DNA of 64,000 bases from Mariannaea sp. PMI_226 (lineage: Eukaryota; Ascomycota; Sordariomycetes; Hypocreales; Nectriaceae): the NCBI GenBank assembly GCA_024336345.1, contig JANFOG010000002.1:4278001-4342000 (forward strand), written 5' to 3'. This document shows, in pieces, positions 1 to 10,291 of the stretch. The notes beneath the pieces were generated by a model. That model did not search any database. It was given only the letters and a program-made list of their open reading frames with translations, and was not told the DNA's origin. The translations under genes were made by a program, and so were the position numbers. Numbering within the stretch: the stretch's first letter is position 1; each line of letters opens with the position of its first letter.

Positions 1-685
1 AGAATATTAATGATTTGCTTGCCCATAATGAGGGACTGATTGTTGAGGATGCTCGACACCTTGACATTGTGCTCGGAGATGGAGATTTCACGGTCGTAGA
101 GAACCTTGGCGAAGCCGAGGAGGAATGTTTGCAAAGGGATCTGCAGTGATTTTGGTCAGTATTTCGTACTTTCGAAATGCGTACAACACAATACTATCAG
201 GGGGTGTATGCACATACCGGAATATTGAACATCAACATGTAGTTGATTATGACATGGAAAGAGTAAACAGTAGTGACAAGAGGTTGCGATAGCTCAAGCC
301 ATGGTATCCTTAATTCGGGAACACCAAAGAGGAAGATGAAATCGATCAAGATCCACTTAAGGAACAGCGACCACGATGATTCTCCATCTTCGATAACGCC
401 AATCCAGTCGTAAAGCTTCCAACCCCAGAGTAGAACATAAACACCAAATGTGTACAGTCGCTGTTGGGGAGCATCGAGAAGCGTCAAAGGAATGACGGGT
501 TCGCTGGCAGGGGCTGTTACCGGGACATTCTCGGGGGCCAAGGGCAGCGAGCTAGGTGATTTCTGTGTAGAGCTCTTCGCGGAGGAGGTCGAGCCAACGG
601 TGGACGGAGTTCGTTGTTGATTGTGTCTTCGAGCGGTCCCTGGGGTTGCTGGATACCCAGACCGCAAGCGGGGAGTTTCGCTCAT
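1..685 (-). CDS. POM152: Nucleoporin Pom152, N-terminal part (gene runs off the left edge)
   Basis: Membrane nucleoporin of the nuclear pore's lumenal ring. Exon 1 is 685-218 (156 codons), a 77-nt intron is 217-141 (donor GTATGTG, acceptor CTGCAG), and exon 2 starts at 140 and leaves the window. The first 65 residues or so are Ser/Thr/Pro-rich and polar. They are followed by the conserved Pom152 start ([19 protein letters not shown]), two hydrophobic segments in exon 1 and a third stretch ([20 protein letters not shown]) across the intron. This matches the family's layout of an N-terminal cytosolic tail, membrane segments, then a long lumenal part of Ig-like repeats; that last part lies outside the window. 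Only about 200 of an expected 1200-1300 residues are present. Family assignment is from recalled conservation of the membrane region. Confidence 0.85.
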
Positions 686-890
686 CGCATTCGCATTCCG
701 CGTGAATTTGTAAGATTAGGAGGCAATACGCATCAGAGTGCAGTTGCAACCGGTCTGGAGAGACAGGGCGGGGCTAAACCGAACGGCAATATGTTGCTGT
801 CGCGGGTCGTGATATGTTTTGAGGGTCGTGGTTTTGCACGATAAAATGAATGGAGATAGAAATTCCTTTGGGCAAGGTCCGTACTACTGA

Positions 891-916
891 CTACCTTACC
901 TTAGGTAGGTAGGTAC
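891..916. repeat. Dispersed CCTACCTTAGGTAGG-type palindromic word
   Basis: CTACCTTACCTTAGGTAGGT followed by AGGTAC forms an imperfect palindrome. Variants recur in intergenic DNA near 18573-18595, 18925-18946, 19672-19690, 19888-19902, 27592-27607, 30347-30370, 30622-30670, 40648-40670, 48742-48757 and 53559-53586. Function unknown. Confidence 0.6.
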
Positions 917-1045
917 TCCTGGAGGTAGGCACCCGTCACGTCAACACGCGACTTGGACCCACAATTAAAATCCTCAGGGGACCTGAAGTCAAAAAGCTAC
1001 AGCACTGAAGCTCTCCAATTCCAGCGCACAGTGGCATCGAAGGCT

Positions 1046-1060
1046 AAAGCTGATTGGCTG
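1046..1060 (-). promoter_or_regulatory. CCAAT-box element shared with the apsB promoter
   Basis: The 15-mer AAAGCTGATTGGCTG contains an inverted CCAAT box (ATTGG). It occurs once here, about 360 bp upstream of the POM152 start, and again at 9909-9923. CCAAT is the binding site of the fungal HAP/CBC complex (established); its use at this locus is inferred. Confidence 0.4.
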
Positions 1061-1762
1061 TGAAGCTTTTCCTGTTTACTGCAGCCAGCCCTTGCAACAA
1101 TCCAACCAGACACATAGACACAAATGATTACTGTGTACATACGGAGTAGAACAAAGAATATAAAAAAAGTGGAGAGAAGGGAATCAAATCATTGGCTGCT
1201 ATCCAATCATGTTCCGGATTTAACTACATCCTTTAACTAATTGCTACAAAGTTCAAGGCTGTACAGCCATAGAGAAGTTAGGCGTGTGTAACCAATTGTG
1301 CCTTTTATACGTTACCTCTCTCATCTTATATGTCCATGAAGCAGACCTTGGTGGAGCGCAAAGGTGAGATTACCACAGATGCAGCTGAAACAGAATTCAT
1401 CTCCTTCACAGTGCAAGATATCGAAACCTAGGCAACTTCCACAGTTCGATGTCCAACTGGGAGCACAGATGTATGTAACTTCGGAACATAAAGCATGTAA
1501 ATTCATAACCTATCACTCTGAAATACAGTAATTATCCGCACCAAACCACGATTCATCTCGTAACCGACGAACCTAGCCCGCACGTCTCTTATATAACGCT
1601 TCTCACGATTTAGGCAAGTTATTAGCTCCAGTGGCTGCTGTCTTTCCTGCCGCGTCCGATTATACAGGTACACCAAAGGCTGTCTATGAAGATATTGGGC
1701 CAATTTAGACAGCGATGGAGATCGCTCACATGAAAAGAGGCCTTATCCCGCCATGCAGGGCA

Positions 1763-2272
1763 TTAAGCAGCACCTTCAATGGCCGCGAGGATTTCATCAA
1801 CATCTCGGGCCGAGGCGCCAGTCGGTTTGGCTGCGGCGGCTGAGCTAGCCGAGCCAGAAGCCTGGGAGGCTGCAGAGGTATCTGAGGCTGCCGCTGCGCC
1901 AGCTGAAGCCGGTGTAGAGGCCGCTGCGGATGGAGTTGCAGCCCCTGAAGAGGCTGGAGCTCCAGAAGCTGCGGAAGCTCCGCTAGCAGCTGGGGCGCTA
2001 GAAGAGGCAGCGGGAGGGGCGGCAGCCCGCTCCAGGAGTGCCTTGCTAGCTGAAGGAGTAGCTGCTGATGCTGCAGATGATGCTGCAGATGGTGCCGCAG
2101 ATGAAGCTGCCGATGGTGCCGCGGATGATGCTGCCGATGGTGCTGCTGATGGTGCTGCAGATGATGCGGCAGATGATGCTGGTGGCTGTGCAACGAAGCC
2201 ATTGAACATGGGGACTGCGAGTGCAGTGGTGGAGAGACAAGTGAGGACGGTGGAGGCAACAAAGAACTTCAT
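1763..2272 (-). CDS. Secreted Ser/Ala-rich low-complexity protein (169 aa)
   Basis: Single exon. The ATG at 2272 is chosen because it starts a clean signal peptide (MKFFVASTVLTCLSTTALA, cleavage likely near residue 19). The frame is open upstream to 2455, but that extension is polar and low-complexity, as a leader would be. The mature part is dominated by Ala, Ser and Pro: first tandem AASSAAPS-type units, then a more mixed Ala/Ser/Thr/Gly tail, ending ARDVDEILAAIEGAA. There are no mature cysteines, no catalytic motif and no clear GPI-anchor signal. It resembles small fungal cell-wall or surface proteins in composition only, and no specific family is recognised. The GCN-rich repeats create long shadow frames on both strands. 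A TATA-like sequence lies about 150 bp upstream. Confidence 0.7.
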   Translation of the reverse strand: MKFFVASTVLTCLSTTALAVPMFNGFVAQPPASSAASSAAPSAAPSAASSAAPSAASSAAPSAASSAASAATPSASKALLERAAAPPAASSSAPAASGASAASGAPASSGAATPSAAASTPASAGAAAASDTSAASQASGSASSAAAAKPTGASARDVDEILAAIEGAA

Positions 2273-2420
2273 TGTGTTGGTTGTAGATTGTGATTGCAAA
2301 GTATTTGTAGATATAGTTATTGTTGCCGGTGCTGATATTGTTGCTCTTGAAGGCTGAGACTGAGATTGATGAAGTGGTTTGTGATGATGATTTGGAACAA
2401 AAGGACGGTCTTGAAGCTCC

Positions 2421-2430
2421 CTTTTTATCC
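2421..2430 (-). promoter_or_regulatory. TATA-like box upstream of the Ser/Ala-rich protein gene
   Basis: GGATAAAAAG on the minus strand, about 150 bp upstream of the ATG at 2272. The leader between them is rich in CA and CT, as in highly expressed fungal genes. Inferred from position and sequence only. Confidence 0.35.
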
Positions 2431-3510
2431 TTGAGATCTCCAACACAAATCTCATTCTTCTTTGTCAGTTGAAGTCATCTTCACCATTTCAGCTACATGC
2501 TTCCAGGATGAGGTCATGATTGACAGGCGGAAGAATGAGATGGTCGCAAAGCGATGGACAACGGGCATAGCTCTTTTAGCTCTATGACGTAAATGCACTC
2601 TCACAATAGGTGCTGAAGCCATCTACGACATGGCCGTTGGAATGATTCAGTTTGGCATTTCCAAGGACAGTCAACTTTAGCTCAACCGCGAAGTCGTCAT
2701 CACTCGTAGTCCTCAGTTGCGACAGAGATGCGGTGAAGTTGACATCACTCAGACGGACCGAAAGATCTGATCAAGAAGAATACCCTAACTGGTTTAATGG
2801 GAGCAAGAATCGAAACTATATTACGTCCCGAGTAGGAAGATCCATACCTGTGCTCCGTCTTTAACGGATCTTTTTCTCGGTCTAGCTTTACCCTTGAGGT
2901 AAAATGTGGATGTATGTTATCTATTTTGAATATTTCTAGCATTCCGAAGTCTATGCTTTCTCCCGGGTAGGGAAAAGCTCAAAGATTGGTCTGTGTATGA
3001 ATTGCATACCAGTTCCGTCATCGGGGAGGGGGAGATCAACATCAAGGAGCTGGTAACTGTCGATCAGCTGTCAGAACTCTAAGATAACTGTAATATGTAA
3101 CCTAAATATCAGATGCAGGGTCCGCGTTATTTCCCCGACTATAGTGGTGAGTGATTCTCTACTTGAGAGTGTAGATGATCGTTTTCATGGTGGATGGTCT
3201 AGGTTAGCACGTCATACGCTGCCAACAGAACGGCGGTGTGCAATTATTGCAATTACCAAAACACCAAAAAAAGAAAGAAAAAAATGGAAAAAAGGAAAAT
3301 CGATCAAGACAATAAAAAGAAAAAGGGGGAGGTAACAAAGAAGAGAAACATGGAGAAATGTTTCATAAACACACAGGTATATGCGCATCACACTGTCGCA
3401 TTTGCTAGTTGTGGGGGACTAAGTATCTATACGTAGAGCACACTCGCTCAAATAAGGCGCTCTCTGGCAATAAACCACCTGGGCAGCGTACCAGCCAAGG
3501 CAAAAGATCA

Positions 3511-3543
<33 letters not shown>
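3511..3543. repeat. (AAT)11 microsatellite
   Basis: Eleven perfect AAT units, seen directly. Confidence 0.95.
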
Positions 3544-3800
3544 TGTAGGTACTACAGTTAAGTCACTTAGTACTTCATATCTAGGAGTAACTATCCAACA
3601 TAGTCACAAACCTTTGACTCTGCTGCATTCCCTCATTACATCTATCCCACCATTATTGCAAACATATAACCCATTTGTTTTTTATATCATAAGTATATAA
3701 TTGTGCTCATGCATTTTTATCCTTTTTTGATAAACAGGAATATCGAAACATAAATGAATACCAACACCTCTATAATTAACTTTCTATAAGCAAGGAAAAA

Positions 3801-4002
3801 ATGAAGTTTACTGTTCTCATTCCGGCTTGCTTTTGTATCTGCCTGGCTGCGGCAACTGTTGCAGCCGCCTTAAGATAACGTTCTGCCTCCTAAGTGTGGA
3901 TCCAGCGTTACTCTACAGATTAAAGTGGAAGGGAAAAAGATGTAGAAATATGCATGTAAGGTTCATTTCCCACACAGGGAGATAAGAAAATCAAGTGCAT
4001 GA
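3801..4002 (+). pseudogene. Possible remnant of a small secreted protein gene
   Basis: An ATG preceded by AAAA (good fungal context) opens a 25-codon frame, 3801-3878. It reads as a typical signal peptide: a short basic start, a hydrophobic core with two Cys, and an Ala-rich cleavage region. It then stops at TAA. The frame one base along carries a further 22 codons (3877-3942) with one Cys before a TAG. After that TAG the same frame runs 18 more codons, with another Cys, to a TGA at 4000. A one-base shift plus one stop therefore separate a leader from a short cysteine-containing tail. No intron with usable splice sites bridges the break. No family is recognised. It may be a decayed effector-like gene or chance. 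Confidence 0.3.
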
Positions 4003-5269
4003 ATAAAGACACAAACGTCAGAATTAGTACATAATATCCCAGTATGTGCGGTACAGGGGACCGACCTCTGCAAACATTGCCTACAGGTACCCTACACCAA
4101 AAACCCACACTTTTTTAATAGCCAGGACTATGTTGCAGCAATTTCCTAATATATTGTGATATAATCTTATCGTACATCGGTAATTAATTAATTATATCTT
4201 GTCAAGGTGGTTGTAGTTTATCAATAGATGAAAAAGTTGGCCCAGTATATTACTTCATTCTTAGACACTACCTTTTTTTTCTTTTTCTTTTCTCTACATT
4301 TATTACGTTTTCGGTAGCTCAATATACCATGTTTAAACAGCTTTCCCTGCTTGATTTTAACTGCGAGTTTGAGGAAAATTTGTTAGCATGAAGTTATCTC
4401 TCTCTGATTTCCAAACACATACATTATCCCGATCACTCTGAGGACGATCTCCCAAAGCTAATCGCACGGTCGATCAAGCAGCCAATCACTGTCCGGAAGC
4501 GAGGAAATAATAAGTGGAGTACATAGCCGTCTTCAGAGCCTCAACATGGCGCGTCTAAAGCAAGCAACATCAACGTTCCTCCGATTCATGAGCTATTGCA
4601 TCAACATCTTGGCCTCTGCTGCTGTCCTCGAGCTTGTATTCAAAACTTAATTGATGAGTTTCAGCTTCAGTCCAAGAAATCAGCCTCCGCTATCCCTTGG
4701 CCGGCCCTCAAAATCTCCTTATGACGTACAGTAGGCCGATGAGCTCTCTGTAACCCCTTCGATGATGTATGAGCTCGTTTTAGCCGCACTGCAACCAATT
4801 TCTCACAGTTTCAGGACCTGCCTTGCAACGACTTGAATTGACTGTTACGTATACGACATTAGGTAGTGCGTCGAAGAAATTTTTTTTCCCTCAAGTTTTG
4901 GACAGCTACTGCCTGCCCTTTCTCATTACCTTGGACGAATATACGTCACCCATCTGTCCAAGCGGGATGGAGACCCGGGACCTCACAACCTGAAGACTAT
5001 CTGCTATTGCAGTCAACAATAATCTTCGCAGCCTCGGGTCTCCCTGCCCTCATTCATGAAGCCACTAGTTGACTTCTCCTTGATTTCAATATTGTCATCC
5101 CTTTCCTCACCTCCACTTTCTACCTACTTGTCATCTACTGAGTGTGCATCTTGCCTCTCCTCTCACGTGTTGGGTTCTCGTATTCCACACAACCTCCGGA
5201 TTTGCACATGACACCATTACACAACTAAGCCAATGCCCTGCTTTCGCTATACCGGATTCATCTATTGCC

Positions 5270-6953
5270 ATGATTTCAGAGACTGGGACTCTTGCTAATA
5301 ACCCATCACACAGCTTTGAGGCTGTCGAAATCAGGCCTCCGCTCCGGCGATCAACTCGTGTGGCGACTCGCTGTGCACCCAAACCGCAAGAAGCAGTCGC
5401 CGCGCAGGCAATTATGAGTGAGCCTAAGCGCAACCCCAAGCGCAAGGCGAGCGAAACGGCGAATCAGCTCACCAAGATCCCCGAGAAGCTGCTTGATGAG
5501 GCGCTGGCGCCTCTGACTTTGGAGGATATTCAGGCCTGGGATGGCTGGATCGAGCTGGAATCGGAACCAGTAAGATGACCATGACTTTCACTCGCAAAGA
5601 AGAAGAGGGACATAATCAACTAACAAAAGCTAGGCCTTTTTTAACACCATTTTGCGCGACCTGGGGGTCCAAGACGTCAAGGCCCAAGAAATATTTTCCA
5701 TCGACCAAGGCTCCCTCAGTCTCTTGCCGTGAGTTCTTCACTCTCAACAATGTAGCTTATGCTTAACCCAATTACAGAAAACCAGTCTTTGGTCTCATTT
5801 TCCTCTTTCAGTATGTTCCTGGTCAGGACGACATAGAGCAGGATGAAGATACAGGCGATGTCTGGTTCGCAAACCAGGTATTTTTCACGTCTCCCCCCGC
5901 CATTCACTCCCAGAGTAGTCATTAACCCTGACCAGACAACGGACAATGCGTGCGCCACCGTTGCTATGCTCAACATCATCATGAATGTCGAGCAGTTAGA
6001 CCTGGGCGAAAACCTTGGCAAATTCAAAGAGTCAACAAAAGACCTTAGCACGCCTCTCCGGGGACACCAGTTAAGTCAAAACACATTCATCCGGTCTATT
6101 CATAACTCTTTTACCCGTCGAATAGATCACTTGAATGCGGATCTATTCTTGGAGAATGAGGCATCTGAGGCGATGAAGAAGAAAGCAAAAAAGCGTGCCA
6201 CGCCCAAGAAGGGTCGTAAGGCACCAGCTAGAAAAAACAAGGTGAGGCCCGAGTACGGGTTTCACTTCATCGCATATGTTCCGGCTGGAGGATATGTTTG
6301 GGAGCTGGATGGGCTCAGGAGCAAACCTCATAGATTGGGTAAGAATCAGTGTCGATGTAATGGTTAACGTTGAGACGGCCCATTTACTGACTTCTCATCA
6401 AGATGTAGTAGGCTCAGATGACTGGACCAGCATCGCGCGGCCACAAATTGAGGGCCGCATGTTACAGTATGAGGAGAGTCAACTCTCATTCAATCTGCTA
6501 GCACTATGCCAAAGCCCTCTTACCGCACTTGCGCAAGCCATAGCGCGGGCAGTAGCATCCTTGCGCCATCTTTATGCTCGCATGGAAGAGTATCCTGACT
6601 GTAAGACTCTCATTGTTGCGGAGGCCACACCTCTTGACATAAACGACAAAGCTCAACTCTCCGAGTTTAATTTGGAGAAGTCAGACATTGAAAATGCAGA
6701 AATTCCGGAGGATATTCGAGAGAAAGTATCACAACCTAATCTCCAAGCGAGTGACATGTACGCGCTGCACCAGGAATTTGTCGTCGAAGTTAAGGCGGCC
6801 GTGGGCGAATACCGCGCCGAGAAGATGTCTATTGCGGACGACGAGCAACGTGTCAAAGGTCGTAAAAAGGACTATGGCCCAGCTCTGCACAAGTGGGTGG
6901 CCAAACTGGCGGAGAAGGGAGTCTTGGAAGATATCATCAAGGCTGCAAAGTAA
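5270..6953 (+). CDS. Ubiquitin carboxyl-terminal hydrolase, UCH family (UCHL5/BAP1-like), 479 aa
   Basis: Cysteine protease that removes ubiquitin. Exons: 5270-5569, 5634-5728, 5778-5877, 5936-6338 and 6412-6953, total 1440 nt in frame. The UCH catalytic set is complete: Gln165 (oxyanion hole), Cys171 in NACAT, His275 in FHFIAYVP, Asp290 in ELDGL. The Gln-Cys spacing of 6 and His-Asp spacing of 15 are those of UCHL1. A Lys/Arg-rich segment (residues about 245-268) sits in the loop between Cys and His and looks like a nuclear localisation signal. The C-terminal part (about 300-479) is helical, as in UCHL5/BAP1 types that bind proteasome or chromatin partners; the partner here is unknown. The start is uncertain: in-frame ATGs also lie at 5144 and 5414. 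The last acceptor is a tandem NAGNAG (exon start 6409 or 6412). Confidence 0.9.
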
Positions 6954-7383
6954 AGAAGAGGTTATGTCACAGAAAGCTAAGCCAGAGTAGAGTGAGAGGT
7001 ATAGGTGTTAGATTGACAGTGATGTGAGATAAACCACTATACAGGCAACTTTCTGGTCAACTTGGTAAAGCAAGTCATTAAATATCATAATATTAAAGAA
7101 GTTTCTGTGAAGTATATCCGACTCCATTACCATTCTCATTTTTGTTCTAAAAAAAAAGAAGAAAAAAAAAAAACTTCCGAGAATCATGACATCAAAACTT
7201 TTAATGTTAAAACCTCTTCCTAGTCCCCTCTTGTAACGCCGGTCATATGCCCAGCCTTCTGGTTGTGCGTTTTCTTTGCTCAAGTATTATGTATGAAGCC
7301 CAACCAGATTTTTCTTCTGGAGGTTTGAAAGTAGGAAAAAGAAGAGAAGCCAAAAAAAGAGAGGGAAAAAAACGACAATCAAA
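6954..7383. other. Convergent 3' intergenic spacer
   Basis: Shared 3' region between the UCH gene (+) and the F-box gene (-). It contains an A/G homopurine tract at 7147-7172. No gene seen. Confidence 0.6.
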
Positions 7384-9451
7384 TCAATCTTGGGGATATT
7401 CTTCTTTGAGGTTGGAAATAAAAGTGCATGTTTCGGGGTCAAATCGCTTGAAAAACTTGCCTGCCAGGGCAAATATGTCTTCAGGAACTTCTTCCGGGTT
7501 CTGAACAAGGGAAATATTATCCTCTGCGACAACATGTCTCTCAGGGCCCGTTGTTCGCCTAAAACCCAATGAGTTAAATGACCAACAAAAATAACAATGG
7601 CTCCATGCGATATATCCAAGGGCCTTAGGGAAGGAGTTTACTTACAAGCAAGTGTAAAATGTCTGATTGCGTGGGCGCACAAGGCTGGGCAGATCGGTGT
7701 CACTACTGTCTTCCAGAGTCTCATCTATAGCGACGGTATGAGGCATCGGCAGCCGGCGTGTGCCCTGATCTGTCCAGCCGTTGATGACACCGATCCACCT
7801 ATACCGCCTGTGTCGGAAGATTTGGCCGATCTTGTAGACCACCGGTTGCGCATCAAAGGAAGTCCGTCGCAAGACAGGGGGGCTCGAATCGTCCAGCTCC
7901 CGCACCAAAGTCAACATTTCACGAGGGTCATCCCAGGCCCGAAGCCCATGGCGGGCCAGTCTCTGTCTGAGGGGTGCGAATTGGTCGGATAGCGGCAAGA
8001 GATATTTTTCCACCAACCAAGCGTCTTCATGCCAGTTCTTCGCAAAGTGACGGAGGAAGAGTTCCAGACTCTCGTCCCATTCGAAAACGTTGACTGGGGT
8101 CATCAGAAGTATCGCCCACAAGGAGGCATAGAGGGCAGCGTTCATGTTCAGTGCGGGATGTCCGCTTAAGAGCCGCGAGATGTCTATGTCACCCTGTTCC
8201 CGCGCTTCGGCTCTGGCGAAGGATGCTCTGATGTTACGCGCAGTCCTCATCGCAACAGATACAGGCGACACTGGAGCCAGGAACAAGTCAGTGTTTGCAT
8301 CCCAGCCAAATTGAGCCAATGTCTCCCGCAGAGCGTTTGAAGAAACCTCGTAATCAGATCCATAGGGATCCAAGTACATCATTCCTTGGTGCTCCTCATG
8401 TTGAGATACAGGGATGCCATCTAGAGTTTCGCCCTCGCTGGGAAAGACGATGGCGTGAACGTGAGTGGGAAATGAACAACACTGAGCCTGCATTCCTAGC
8501 CTGGTCGCGATGCAACAATAAATGGCGCTTGAGATGATGGGGATAGAGTCATGATCCTCGTGGCGCAAAGCTTGGCCGATGAGACAGTTTCGCAGATTTC
8601 GATAGCTGGTTTCGGATCGAGTCAGGCCTGTCAAGTTGTTGCTGCGTAGCCAGCGTACAAGCGCTAGAGCTTTCTGTCTAGTTGTCATCTCATATATGCC
8701 TGGGGTACAACTGAGAAATTCAGTAGTTCTTTCATCGAGCATGCGGCTAATCTATCGGGGGGGTGTTAGAGTCTAACATTGGAGTTTGCACCAGAATTCC
8801 TGACTTACATCATCCAGGTCGCCAGGCTGATCATGAAGCACGAACATGTCAAAAGCCCCAAGCATGCGCTCGAGCGTATTATCAGGGAAGTGTTCAGCAT
8901 CAGTATGCCCAGAGGTCGTGGTTCGATGCCACTCCTCGATAGCCAGACTTCTGTGAAGGCTGTCCAGAATAGAATTACTGTGGAAACTTGAGATTCGACT
9001 GTTAGCTGAGAACTACAGAAGGGGAGGGCTAAAATAATCACCGCCTAGCCAAAATATCTTCGGAAGAATCATCAACCTGACACTGCTCAAGAAGGAAATC
9101 CTTGGCATCATAGCCAAGACGAACGATTTGTTCAATCCTTTTCAGGCGGTGAACTTTGGTTTCCAGTATCAAGTCCAGTAATCGTGAGACACGTCCATTT
9201 TGGCGCTTTCGAAGAAGATACAGGCTCTTCCAATCGACGTCCGAGGCCTTGCCTCTCAGTTTACCTTGAAGATCATGATCAGGGTTCCAATATTTGAAGG
9301 CGTGGCGACAGTAGTATCTCCACAAGAGAGGTTCACTTGCGATGAGCTTCAGACGACGAGACACAGGCTGGAAATTGGCAAGAGTGTCTTCTGGGGAGAC
9401 ATAGTAAAGCAGGTGATGGATGATCTCATCTGGGATCTGATCCAGCGACAT
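7384..9451 (-). CDS. F-box protein with SirB1/transglutaminase-like and YccV-like domains (FBXO21 type), 622 aa
   Basis: Probable substrate-recognition subunit of an SCF ubiquitin ligase. Exons: 9451-9042, 8986-8809, 8751-7646 and 7558-7384, total 1869 nt in frame. Residues 1-45 are an F-box (LDQIPDEIIHHLLYYVSPEDTL). The middle, about 200-430, matches the SirB1/transglutaminase-like core-2 region (LIGQALRHEDHDSIPIISSAIYC, then a SFPTHVHAIV strand). Residues about 500-610 form a YccV/hemimethylated-DNA-binding-like domain (YKIGQIFRHRRYRWIGVINGW, then QTFYTCL). This three-domain order is that of animal FBXO21 and its fungal relatives. The intron-1 acceptor is ambiguous: CAG, AAG and CAG options at 8998, 8987 and 8978 all keep frame. 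The AAG choice (exon from 8986) gives the spacing I remember for homologues. Substrates are unknown. Confidence 0.88.
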
Positions 9452-10291
9452 CGCTGCGCGTTTCGACCCAGGTTTGTCGGGCGGCGATGACGGTCAAAGT
9501 CTAAGTGTGGGGGAGGGGTTCAGTTTGCTTTTTTGCGGATACTCGTGGGGAGCAAGATAGCTAGATGATGGGCTGTTGGAAGAATGATAGGGAGACTTGA
9601 GAGACTTCTGTGGGATGAAGTCGAGATGAGAGAAGCCAGGGGATGTAACAAGGACGAAAAGAACCACAACAGGACTGGGAAATGGATAGTTTTCACCGTC
9701 CCCCACGGTCAACCGTCCAAGATCTCATAGAGATTCGTTAGGTGCGCCCCATCAGTGATGTGCTAATAAGTCACACAAGTCCTGCACGACCTTACGTAGA
9801 GGTATGGAGTAGTTGGGCAATTGGGCCATTCACGGACTAATTGACTTAGCGGGGTCGTTGCATTTGACGCAATTAAAGGGGATTCTGCTGACTCATCTGG
9901 AGCAGACCAAAGCTGATTGGCTGCGGACTAAAAATCGACAACTAGGCTTGGGTTTACATTGACTAGTCCCAAAAAGGATGCAAAGTAAACAAACGCGCCT
10001 GGTGCCATCAATTTGCACCCACACGCGGTCCGAGTTCCAACCGCCAATTCCACTTCGTACCCACGTCCGTCCTCATCTTATCGAGCGTGTATTGATCCTA
10101 ACCTAGTTCTGCACTTTACCTCATCCTTTACACCAATTTCCACATTCAACAACCCGCGAGCAAGCTCTTAACGCGCTTGACCACCTGTCAGCAACAATAC
10201 TTACGACTCTGCCTCTATATCATGCAGCGAGAGTCCATCGTCTACCGTCTCTAGACTCATAACCCTGCAACAGCTAGAGGCGACCGCCAAC
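9452..10291. other. Divergent promoter region between the F-box gene and apsB
   Basis: 840 bp between two divergent start codons. It has a CCAAT element at 9909-9923 and a C/T-rich leader from about 10020 up to the apsB ATG. No separate gene seen. Confidence 0.6.
9909..9923 (-). promoter_or_regulatory. CCAAT-box element (second copy of the shared 15-mer)
   Basis: Identical over 15 nt to 1046-1060. It lies about 370 bp upstream of the apsB start, nearly the same distance as the POM152 copy from its own start. Confidence 0.4.

Larger units (their letters stand above)
686..1762. other. Intergenic region upstream of POM152
   Basis: No convincing gene. It should hold the POM152 promoter (reading left) and the 3' UTR of the Ser/Ala-rich protein gene. 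It contains a TAGG-type imperfect palindrome at 891-916 and a CCAAT-type motif at 1046-1060. Two short minus-strand open frames (1321-1506, 1503-1703) show no family resemblance. Confidence 0.6.
2273..5269. other. AT-rich, gene-poor intergenic stretch
   Basis: No complete gene recognised. It holds the promoter of the Ser/Ala-rich gene at its left end, a purine-rich tract at about 3262-3345, an (AAT)n microsatellite at 3511-3543, a TA-rich section from roughly 3500 to 4400 containing a possible small secreted protein remnant, and CCAAT sequence near 4480 upstream of the deubiquitinase. The TA-rich section could be an old repeat-induced point mutation relic, but no transposon domain can be read in it. 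Confidence 0.5.

Noticed and set aside
1321..1703. Two adjacent short minus-strand frames, one with several Cys
   Set aside because: They lie in the 3' region of the Ser/Ala-rich gene, lack a signal peptide and cannot be joined by clear splice sites.
1779..2357. Antisense open frame of 192 codons over the Ser/Ala-rich gene
   Set aside because: It is the mirror of GCN repeats, has only Ala/Glu/Asp low complexity and no independent start context or family features.
3500..4400. Whole TA-rich segment as a RIP-mutated transposon
   Set aside because: No terminal repeats, target duplication or transposase remnant could be found; base composition alone is not enough.
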